The notes beneath the pieces are model-generated. The model saw only the letters and a program-made list of their open reading frames with translations, was not told the origin of the DNA and searched no databases. From assembly GCA_036417435.1 (NCBI GenBank), contig JAZAQT010000112.1:1-64000 (forward strand): a stretch of DNA of 64,000 nt, written 5' to 3'. The position numbers were made by a program, and so were the translations under genes. Shown here in pieces: positions 1-7,826 of the stretch (positions are counted from its first letter, which is position 1; each line of letters starts with the position of its first letter). The DNA is from Inia geoffrensis (lineage: Eukaryota; Chordata; Mammalia; Artiodactyla; Iniidae).

Positions 1-546
1 AGGAAGAGGAGTTTTCTCTAAAGAAACAGGGTGCTTTCACATCCTGGCTAGGAGCTCATCCTGTCATGCTCGACAACGAAAGGGAAATTCAATGTGAGTA
101 CTGACCTCAAGGGAAGGCCTAGAGTAGATCTGCAGGCACAGAGCATACAGCAGTTCTTTGAGGTCTTAGTCGCTCTTGTGCCTTACGTTCACTTTGTTAC
201 CGATTTCAGGACTGCTAAACCCTTTGGGTGTGCACGCGTATCCCTGAAACATCACTGAGTACCTCCCCGCCCCTGTGGGCCGGCTGAGCAACACCCAGGC
301 CAGTAGACTTTTCAGAGGCCCTCTGTGGATGCCGAGAGAAGGTCAACGCACAGCACTTTTGCTTGGGAGTGCTATAGTTGCAAACAAATCAAACAGCATC
401 AGGAACACATTTCTGGCACGTACACTGTGCCATGGAAGTTTTCGTCCTCGCTCACCTCGCAACAGCGCTGAGAAAATTGGTGGCTTAGATTGCCTTTAAT
501 GACTTCGTTCCAAAGTCACTCTACTCAAGGCGAAAGGCTGCTTGTG

Positions 547-918
547 TTCCAACTGCAACTAAAGCACGGCTCTTCGTGTAACACTGCAGTCTCTTGGCAG
601 GGGCAAATGCTTATAAGCTTACCTAGAGGCTGACCTGGTTGAGGCAGTTCGCTACACGCAGGACACCTTGCCTTTGGAAGTTCATTCAGGGAAAGGCCTA
701 TTGCGTACCTTGTGGGAGAAAGGCTGCGTGTGTTCCAACTGCAACTAAAGCAGAGTTCTCCGTGGAACGCTGCAGTGTTTTGTGAGAGGAAATGCTTCTA
801 GGCCTAAATAGAGCCTGTCATGTTTGAGGCACTTTGCTACGTGCAGCCGTCGCTAAGTAAACATGTTGATTCATGGAAGGACCCATTGTGTACCTTCTGT
901 GTCTTTGACCTGTTCAAT
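547..918 (+). repeat. Tandem pair of ~186-bp monomers in subunit A
   Basis: TTCCAACTGCAACTAAAGCA at 547 recurs at 733 as TTCCAACTGCAACTAAAGCA, a period of 186. The words that follow stay in register: CACTGCAG against GCTGCAGTG, AAATGCTT against AAATGCTT, and GAGGCAGTTCGCTAC against GAGGCACTTTGCTAC. The two monomers have diverged strongly outside these words. The pair recurs in every unit at +3,913. Confidence 0.85.
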
Positions 919-1260
919 TTCCACATACGTACGCTGCATGTCTACCTGCCAACGGGGGAGTGATGGCACAAGGCGTATTTTCCCATTTTGAAAGTTCTAT
1001 GCAAGGGGCATTGAATTTCCTGGGAGGGCAAACTTTTCACGGCCCTCTAGAAACTGCAGGCATGGCTCTGGGAAGAAAAGTTTTCTCTACTATAACGTGG
1101 TGCCTCCAAGGCCTGGTTGGGAGCTGATGCTGCCACTCTCTATACTTAAGTGGAGACCAACAGTCAGCCCTTGCCTCGACGTAAATCTCGAGGACAGCTA
1201 GATTTCCTCAGCAATCCAACAGATGCAAGAAATCAGTTTCCTCACGTCATACATGCCAGG

Positions 1261-1301
1261 GATTGTCCTTATCTGATTGTCCTTCCTGATTGTCCTTATC
1301 T
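1261..1301 (+). repeat. Short tandem repeat, three 13/14-bp copies, in subunit B
   Basis: GATTGTCCTTATCT (1261-1274), GATTGTCCTTCCT (1275-1287) and GATTGTCCTTATCT (1288-1301). The paralogous stretches in A, C and D have no triplication, so it is a B-specific expansion. It is invariant in the copies read. The outer two copies contain AGATAAG on the minus strand, a GATA-factor-like core, which may be chance. Confidence 0.85.
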
Positions 1302-1326
1302 GACCAGCACTTAGGAAAAATGTCTG

Positions 1327-1434
1327 CTTTCCATTCCTTACAGGAACTCATACACCCAACCCCCATAACTACAGGAGAAAGTCGGCTTGCATCCCTACTG
1401 CAACTAAGGCACGGTGCTTTTTGTTATTCTACAG
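1327..1434 (+). promoter_or_regulatory. Two splice-acceptor-like sites, unproven
   Basis: Pyrimidine-rich tracts end in TACAG followed by G at 1343 (GCTTTCCATTCCTTACAG) and at 1434 (GCTTTTTGTTATTCTACAG). Both fit a vertebrate 3' splice site. They recur in every unit. There is no sign of expression in the sequence itself. Confidence 0.3.
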
Positions 1435-1646
1435 GATTTTAGAATTGGCGAAAGCCCGATACACTACCTGGCGTGTTCCTTGGATGCGGGATTTCAATAC
1501 ACGCAGAACACCTTGTGAAGAAAAGATGATTCCGGTAACTGTGACCAGTGTGTACCTAGATTGTCTTCTGACTTGTGAGAAATCACACTGGTATAGGTTG
1601 CTGTTCACTGGAAATGGGGACCTGATGGCAGAATTCTTGCTTTCCC

Positions 1647-1694
1647 GTTGTTTTGGAAGCTCCATTCTTGCTGCCTTGAAGCTTCCAAAACAAC
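1647..1694. repeat. Perfect 15-bp inverted repeat with 18-nt loop, in subunit C
   Basis: GTTGTTTTGGAAGCT (1647-1661) is the exact reverse complement of AGCTTCCAAAACAAC (1680-1694), with an 18-nt spacer. The paralogous place in the D/A junction (about 3823-3870) has only the imperfect GAAAGCT and AGCTTCC arms. The perfect stem therefore arose in C after the subunits split. It is present in every unit at +3,913 and could form a hairpin or cruciform. No terminator role is implied. Confidence 0.85.
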
Positions 1695-1846
1695 AGTGTT
1701 TTTCCCGGGCCTGGAGACCCTGTCTTCAGGGCTCAGGGAAGAAAAGGAGTTTTCTCCGAAGAAACAGGGCGCTTGCATATCCTGGTTCGGAGCGCATCCT
1801 GTCATGCTCTAGGGCCAAAGGGAAATTCGATGTGAGTGCTTACCTC

Positions 1847-1855
1847 AAGGTAAGG
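1847..1855 (+). promoter_or_regulatory. Splice-donor-like site CAAG/GTAAGG, unproven
   Basis: AAG then GTAAGG, with the boundary after 1849. Together with the acceptor at 1434 it would bound a 415-bp exon lying entirely inside the 1421-2026 open frame. The paralogous base string in subunit A (CAAGGGAAGG, relative 108-117) has lost the GT. Confidence 0.25.
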
Positions 1856-2284
1856 CATAGATTAGCCCTGCAGGAACGGAGCATACAGCAGTTCTTTGAG
1901 GTCTTAGTAGCCGTTGTGCTTTATTTTAACTGTGGTACCGTTTTCAGGACTCCTCGACCCTTTGGTTTGTGCACCCGTTTTCCTACAACATCACTGAGTG
2001 CCTCCCGGCCGCCCTGCATTGGCTGAGCCACAGCCAGGCCAGTGGGCCCTTCAGAGGGCCTACTGTGTGCCATGTGAATGACAACACACAGCACTTTCCC
2101 TTGGAACTGCTATATTTCCTCAGAAATCCAACAGCATCAGCAACACATTTCTGGCACGTACACTGTGCCCTGGAAGTTTTCGTCTTTGGCCATCTCTGAG
2201 GTGCACTGAGAAAATAGGCTGCTTAGATTTCCTTTAATGACCTCCTTCCAAAGTCACTCGACTCAAGGCCAAAGTCCGCTCGTG

Positions 2285-2657
2285 TTCCAACTGCAAGTAC
2301 AGCATGGCTCTTCGTGTAACACTGCAGGCTTTGTGGGGAGGCAAATGCTTATAGACCTAACGGGAGCCTGGCCTTGGTTGAGGCAATTCGCTTCACGCAG
2401 GACACCTTGCATAGAGAAGTTCATTCAGGGAAGGGCCCACTGCGTACCTTCTGTGAGAAAGTCTGCTTGTGTTCAGCCTGCAGCTACAGCAGAGTTCTTC
2501 GTGTAACCCTGCAGTGTTTTAGGCGGGGAAATGCTTACAGGCTTACCTAGAGCCTGTCTTGTTTGAGGCCCATTGTTACACACACAAGGCCCTGGGTAAA
2601 GATGTTGATATACGGAAGGGCCCATTGTGGACCTCCTGTGTCTTTCGACATGTTAAA
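2285..2657 (+). repeat. Tandem pair of ~186-bp monomers in subunit C
   Basis: TTCCAACTGCAAGTACAGCA at 2285 recurs at 2472 as TTCAGCCTGCAGCTACAGCA, a period of 187. CCCTGCAG, AAATGCTTA and TTTGAGGC-type words follow in register. Its counterpart is the pair at 547-918. Single, more diverged monomers sit at about 1391-1576 (B) and 3567-3752 (D). Confidence 0.8.
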
Positions 2658-2918
2658 TTTACAGGGCAGTATACTGTGTGTCTAACTGCAAATGCGGGCC
2701 GGATGGCACAAGCCGTGTTTCCCGTTTTGAAAGGTCTATTCATGGGGCATTGACTCTCCCAGAGAGGCACACTTTCCGTGGCATTCTAGAAACTGTAGTC
2801 ATGGATCTGGGAAGAAAAGGCATTTTCTCTCCTAAACCGTGGGGCTTCCAAGGCCTGGTTGGGAGCTGATGCTGCCACTCTCTAAAACTAAGTGGAGACT
2901 AACAGTCAGAAGTTGCCT

Positions 2919-2928
2919 CGAGGTAAGT
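2919..2928 (+). promoter_or_regulatory. Consensus splice-donor-like site GAG/GTAAGT, unproven
   Basis: CGAGGTAAGT is a full match to the mammalian 5' splice-site consensus, with the boundary after 2922. The paralogous position in subunit B reads CGACGTAAAT and is not a donor. The site recurs in every unit, about 75 bp left of the SINE. A 6- to 8-base match can arise by chance in 3.9 kb. Confidence 0.2.
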
Positions 2929-3003
2929 CTCTGAATTGCCCTGCGAAATCGGAGGCATCCAGCTGTTTTTGTGTGGTCTTCATCACCGTTCTGGACGGCT
3001 TGA

Positions 3004-3190
3004 TATTTTTCTTTCCGTACGTAGGCCTATCAGTTTTGTGGCCTCTCCCATTTTGGATGCTCAGGCTCAGCAGCCATGGCTCACGGGCCCTTTTGCCCTG
3101 CGGCATGTGGGATCCTCCCGGACCGGGGCACGAACCCATGTGCCCTGCATCGGGACCAGACTCTAAACCACTGCACCACCAGGGAAGCCC
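3004..3190 (-). mobile_element. CHR-2-like tRNA-derived SINE, unit 1 copy
   Basis: Read on the minus strand, the element starts GGGCTTCCCTGGTGGTGCAG at 3190. It has an A-box-like TGGTGCAGTGGTTTAG (3163-3178) and a B box GGTTCGTGCC (3127-3136). It continues through CCCGTGAGCCATGGC and GAGAGGCCACA and ends in a degraded A-rich tail at about 3004. This order matches my memory of the CHR-2 SINE family of cetaceans and hippo, a non-autonomous element mobilised by LINE-1-type machinery. Against that remembered consensus, about 14 bp are missing before GGGAGAGGCC. Many substitutions mark it as old. GTTCTG occurs on both flanks (2988-2993 and 3194-3199), probably a decayed target-site duplication. 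It was carried along in array amplification and did not insert 16 times. Confidence 0.85.
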
Positions 3191-3800
3191 GAAGTTCTGC
3201 ATTGTTTTAAAGTTCGCACATTTCCGGACACCTAGAACCCTCGCGTCGGCACCCTATTCCCTGCAAGAACACTGAGCAACGGCAGGCTCCACTGGCCTGC
3301 CCAGAAACATCCATGCCCGGAAGCCCTTCCAGGTCACTCTGTGTACGCCCAGAGTAGGGCAAAACATTGCACTCTTCCTTGGGACAGGTAGATTTCCTCA
3401 GACCACCGACAGCTGGCAGAAACTATTTTCTCTCCGGTCCTACATGCCATGGAAATCTTCCACATTGCCCTCCTCTGAACTGCACTTAGAGAAACAGTCT
3501 GCTTCACATTCCTTCTAAGAACTCATACCGGAAGACACCATACCAACAGGAGAGAGCTGGCATGCGTTCCTACTGTCATACAAGCAGAGTTCTTCCTGTT
3601 ACACTGCAGCATTTGAGACGAGACTAAAGCCCAATCGCGTACCTAGAGCGTTCCTTGGATGAGGGAGTTGGCTACATGCAGAACACCCTGTGTAGAAAAG
3701 TTGATTCAGCCAAGTGTGACGAGTGTGTACCTCGAGTGTCTTCCAACTTGTTAGAAATCACAATGATATAGGCTGCGTGTTCACTGGAAATGGTGTTCCT

Positions 3801-4874
3801 GATGGCACAAGCATTGCTTTCCATTTTGAAAGCTCCATTCGTGCTGCCTTGAAGCTTCCCCCCAAGAACAGTGTTTTTGACGGGCCTGTAGACCCTGTAT
3901 GCAGGGATCAGGGAGGAAGAGGAGTTTTCTCTAAAGAAACAGGGTGCTTTCACATCCTGGCTAGGAGCTCATCCTGTCATGCTCGACAACGAAAGGGAAA
4001 TTCAATGTGAGTACTGACCTCAAGGGAAGGCCTAGAGTAGATCTGCAGGCACAGAGCATACAGCAGTTCTTTGAGGTCTTAGTCGCTCTTGTGCCTTACG
4101 TTCACTTTGTTACCGATTTCAGGACTGCTAAACCCTTTGGGTGTGCACGCGTATCCCTGAAACATCACTGAGTACCTCCCCGCCCCTGTGGGCCGGCTGA
4201 GCAACACCCAGGCCAGTAGACTTTTCAGAGGCCCTCTGTGGATGCCGAGAGAAGGTCAACGCACAGCACTTTTGCTTGGGAGTGCTATAGTTGCAAACAA
4301 ATCAAACAGCATCAGGAACACATTTCTGGCACGTACACTGTGCCATGGAAGTTTTCGTCCTCGCTCACCTCGCAACAGCGCTGAGAAAATTGGTGGCTTA
4401 GATTGCCTTTAATGACTTCGTTCCAAAGTCACTCTACTCAAGGCGAAAGGCTGCTTGTGTTCCAACTGCAACTAAAGCACGGCTCTTCGTGTAACACTGC
4501 AGTCTCTTGGCAGGGGCAAATGCTTATAAGCTTACCTAGAGGCTGACCTGGTTGAGGCAGTTCGCTACACGCAGGACACCTTGCCTTTGGAAGTTCATTC
4601 AGGGAAAGGCCTATTGCGTACCTTGTGGGAGAAAGGCTGCGTGTGTTCCAACTGCAACTAAAGCAGAGTTCTCCGTGGAACGCTGCAGTGTTTTGTGAGA
4701 GGAAATGCTTCTAGGCCTAAATAGAGCCTGTCATGTTTGAGGCACTTTGCTACGTGCAGCCGTCGCTAAGTAAACATGTTGATTCATGGAAGGACCCATT
4801 GTGTACCTTCTGTGTCTTTGACCTGTTCAATTTCCACATACGTACGCTGCATGTCTACCTGCCAACGGGGGAGT
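3801..4874 (+). repeat. Subunit A (1,074 bp), recurring every 3,913 bp
   Basis: First complete copy; in unit 1 its remainder is positions 1-961. It is the partner of subunit C and includes a tandem pair of ~186-bp monomers (unit-relative 547-918). Its region around relative 170-185 is the second empty counterpart of the SINE site. The four subunit lengths (1,074, 662, 1,078 and 1,099) sum exactly to 3,913. Confidence 0.85.
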
Positions 4875-7826
4875 GATGGCACAAGGCGTATTTTCCCATT
4901 TTGAAAGTTCTATGCAAGGGGCATTGAATTTCCTGGGAGGGCAAACTTTTCACGGCCCTCTAGAAACTGCAGGCATGGCTCTGGGAAGAAAAGTTTTCTC
5001 TACTATAACGTGGTGCCTCCAAGGCCTGGTTGGGAGCTGATGCTGCCACTCTCTATACTTAAGTGGAGACCAACAGTCAGCCCTTGCCTCGACGTAAATC
5101 TCGAGGACAGCTAGATTTCCTCAGCAATCCAACAGATGCAAGAAATCAGTTTCCTCACGTCATACATGCCAGGGATTGTCCTTATCTGATTGTCCTTCCT
5201 GATTGTCCTTATCTGACCAGCACTTAGGAAAAATGTCTGCTTTCCATTCCTTACAGGAACTCATACACCCAACCCCCATAACTACAGGAGAAAGTCGGCT
5301 TGCATCCCTACTGCAACTAAGGCACGGTGCTTTTTGTTATTCTACAGGATTTTAGAATTGGCGAAAGCCCGATACACTACCTGGCGTGTTCCTTGGATGC
5401 GGGATTTCAATACACGCAGAACACCTTGTGAAGAAAAGATGATTCCGGTAACTGTGACCAGTGTGTACCTAGATTGTCTTCTGACTTGTGAGAAATCACA
5501 CTGGTATAGGTTGCTGTTCACTGGAAATGGGGACCTGATGGCAGAATTCTTGCTTTCCCGTTGTTTTGGAAGCTCCATTCTTGCTGCCTTGAAGCTTCCA
5601 AAACAACAGTGTTTTTCACTGGCCTGGAGACCCTGTCTTCAGGGCTCAGGGAAGAAAAGGAGTTTTCTCCGAAGAAACAGGGCGCTTGCATATCCTGGTT
5701 CGGAGCGCATCCTGTCATGCTCTAGGGCCAAAGGGAAATTCGATGTGAGTGCTTACCTCAAGGTAAGGCATAGATTAGCCCTGCAGGAACGGAGCATACA
5801 GCAGTTCTTTGAGGTCTTAGTAGCCGTTGTGCTTTATTTTAACTGTGGTACCGTTTTCAGGACTCCTCGACCCTTTGGTTTGTGCACCCGTTTTCCTACA
5901 ACATCACTGAGTGCCTCCCGGCCGCCCTGCATTGGCTGAGCCACAGCCAGGCCAGTGGGCCCTTCAGAGGGCCTACTGTGTGCCATGTGAATGACAACAC
6001 ACAGCACTTTCCCTTGGAACTGCTATATTTCCTCAGAAATCCAACAGCATCAGCAACACATTTCTGGCACGTACACTGTGCCCTGGAAGTTTTCGTCTTT
6101 GGCCATCTCTGAGGTGCACTGAGAAAATAGGCTGCTTAGATTTCCTTTAATGACCTCCTTCCAAAGTCACTCGACTCAAGGCCAAAGTCCGCTCGTGTTC
6201 CAACTGCAAGTACAGCATGGCTCTTCGTGTAACACTGCAGGCTTTGTGGGGAGGCAAATGCTTATAGACCTAACGGGAGCCTGGCCTTGGTTGAGGCAAT
6301 TCGCTTCACGCAGGACACCTTGCATAGAGAAGTTCATTCAGGGAAGGGCCCACTGCGTACCTTCTGTGAGAAAGTCTGCTTGTGTTCAGCCTGCAGCTAC
6401 AGCAGAGTTCTTCGTGTAACCCTGCAGTGTTTTAGGCGGGGAAATGCTTACAGGCTTACCTAGAGCCTGTCTTGTTTGAGGCCCATTGTTACACACACAA
6501 GGCCCTGGGTAAAGATGTTGATATACGGAAGGGCCCATTGTGGACCTCCTGTGTCTTTCGACATGTTAAATTTACAGGGCAGTATACTGTGTGTCTAACT
6601 GCAAATGCGGGCCGGATGGCACAAGCCGTGTTTCCCGTTTTGAAAGGTCTATTCATGGGGCATTGACTCTCCCAGAGAGGCACACTTTCCGTGGCATTCT
6701 AGAAACTGTAGTCATGGATCTGGGAAGAAAAGGCATTTTCTCTCCTAAACCGTGGGGCTTCCAAGGCCTGGTTGGGAGCTGATGCTGCCACTCTCTAAAA
6801 CTAAGTGGAGACTAACAGTCAGAAGTTGCCTCGAGGTAAGTCTCTGAATTGCCCTGCGAAATCGGAGGCATCCAGCTGTTTTTGTGTGGTCTTCATCACC
6901 GTTCTGGACGGCTTGATATTTTTCTTTCCGTACGTAGGCCTATCAGTTTTGTGGCCTCTCCCATTTTGGATGCTCAGGCTCAGCAGCCATGGCTCACGGG
7001 CCCTTTTGCCCTGCGGCATGTGGGATCCTCCCGGACCGGGGCACGAACCCATGTGCCCTGCATCGGGACCAGACTCTAAACCACTGCACCACCAGGGAAG
7101 CCCGAAGTTCTGCATTGTTTTAAAGTTCGCACATTTCCGGACACCTAGAACCCTCGCGTCGGCACCCTATTCCCTGCAAGAACACTGAGCAACGGCAGGC
7201 TCCACTGGCCTGCCCAGAAACATCCATGCCCGGAAGCCCTTCCAGGTCACTCTGTGTACGCCCAGAGTAGGGCAAAACATTGCACTCTTCCTTGGGACAG
7301 GTAGATTTCCTCAGACCACCGACAGCTGGCAGAAACTATTTTCTCTCCGGTCCTACATGCCATGGAAATCTTCCACATTGCCCTCCTCTGAACTGCACTT
7401 AGAGAAACAGTCTGCTTCACATTCCTTCTAAGAACTCATACCGGAAGACACCATACCAACAGGAGAGAGCTGGCATGCGTTCCTACTGTCATACAAGCAG
7501 AGTTCTTCCTGTTACACTGCAGCATTTGAGACGAGACTAAAGCCCAATCGCGTACCTAGAGCGTTCCTTGGATGAGGGAGTTGGCTACATGCAGAACACC
7601 CTGTGTAGAAAAGTTGATTCAGCCAAGTGTGACGAGTGTGTACCTCGAGTGTCTTCCAACTTGTTAGAAATCACAATGATATAGGCTGCGTGTTCACTGG
7701 AAATGGTGTTCCTGATGGCACAAGCATTGCTTTCCATTTTGAAAGCTCCATTCGTGCTGCCTTGAAGCTTCCCCCCAAGAACAGTGTTTTTGACGGGCCT
7801 GTAGACCCTGTATGCAGGGATCAGGG
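3914..7826 (+). repeat. Macrosatellite unit 2
   Basis: Same as unit 1 except for two substitutions 2 bp apart (relative 1705 C to A and 1707 G to T, at 5618 and 5620), which turn CCCGGG into CACTGG. I saw this double change in no other copy. Confidence 0.95.
6917..7103 (-). mobile_element. CHR-2-like SINE, unit 2 copy
   Basis: Satellite-borne copy in the same register; no difference from the unit 1 copy was noticed. Confidence 0.85.

Larger units (their letters stand above)
962..1623 (+). repeat. Subunit B (662 bp), recurring every 3,913 bp
   Basis: It runs from one GATGGCA anchor to the next. It aligns with subunit D through CCAAGGCCTGGTTGGGAGCT, the following CACTCTCTA...AAGTGGAGAC stretch and the downstream TTTCCTCAG region. 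B jumps from about 1188 (paralogous to about 2930 in D) to about 1191 (paralogous to about 3381), so it lacks the D segment 2931-3380. It holds one ~186-bp monomer (about 1391-1576) and a short 13/14-bp tandem repeat at 1261-1301. Confidence 0.85.
1421..2026 (+). other. Unassigned open reading frame, probably non-coding
   Basis: This is the longest open frame in the unit (201 codons), and it is intact in all 16 copies. It opens at TTG; the first in-frame ATG is at 1484 in a weak context (T at -3, C at +4), leaving 180 codons. I recognise no domain, signal peptide or family. The product is Arg-, Leu- and Ser-rich without periodicity. The paralogous frame in subunit A is broken by an indel and ends at the TGA after GGGAAATTCAATG. 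Array homogenisation alone explains why all copies are intact. Strong splice-like signals at 1421-1434 and 1847-1854 lie inside it, so I record it as a candidate only. Confidence 0.15.
1624..2701 (+). repeat. Subunit C (1,078 bp), recurring every 3,913 bp
   Basis: It aligns with subunit A along nearly its whole length, for example at TTCTTTGAGGTCTTAGT (1892 against 154) and ACACATTTCTGGCACGTACA (2142 against 404). It contains a tandem pair of ~186-bp monomers (2285-2657). It carries a perfect 15-bp inverted repeat at 1647-1694 that the paralogous subunits lack. Its sequence around 1905-1925 is an empty counterpart of the SINE site in subunit D. Confidence 0.85.
2702..3800 (+). repeat. Subunit D (1,099 bp) with SINE, recurring every 3,913 bp
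   Basis: It aligns with B on both sides of a roughly 450-bp segment that B lacks; that segment contains the 187-bp SINE. Without the SINE, D is about 912 bp. This is close to A or C minus one 186-bp monomer, and to B plus the missing ~263 bp. The sequence right of the SINE (3200-3280) still aligns with subunit A at about 180-265, for example around CCCTG(A/C)AA and ACACTGAG-like words, so D is an old diverged copy of the same ancestral monomer. Confidence 0.85.
1..3913 (+). repeat. Macrosatellite unit 1 (reference phase)
   Basis: This copy is used as the reference; unit-relative positions elsewhere refer to it. Its states at the variable sites are C921, C1057, CCCGGG at 1704-1709, G1714, C1877, A2513, A2703, T2743, C2756, G3212 and T3424. 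The phase is arbitrary because the window opens inside subunit A. Confidence 0.95.

Noticed and set aside
275..499. 74-codon frame, repeated 17 times
   Set aside because: It starts at GTG with no recognisable domain, and the paralogous subunit C encodes a different frame. Repetition reflects the array, not selection.
1544..1592. 9-bp inverted repeat ACCAGTGTG / CACACTGGT with a 31-nt spacer
   Set aside because: An arm of this length and spacing is expected by chance in 3.9 kb, and there is no sign of it in the paralogous subunits.
3117..3190. tRNA gene on the minus strand
   Set aside because: The A and B boxes belong to a tRNA-derived SINE head; the remainder does not keep a full cloverleaf, and SINE body sequence follows.
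3171..3190. CTCF-like core CCACCAGGGAAGCCC
   Set aside because: It differs from the CTCF core at two of the key G positions and is simply the standard head of this SINE family.
2892..3275. 127-codon frame ending ...YSLQEH, overlapping 76- and 98-codon frames
   Set aside because: It starts at GTG and reads through the SINE in antisense; the 98-codon minus frame is largely SINE sequence. These are chance frames across a transposon.
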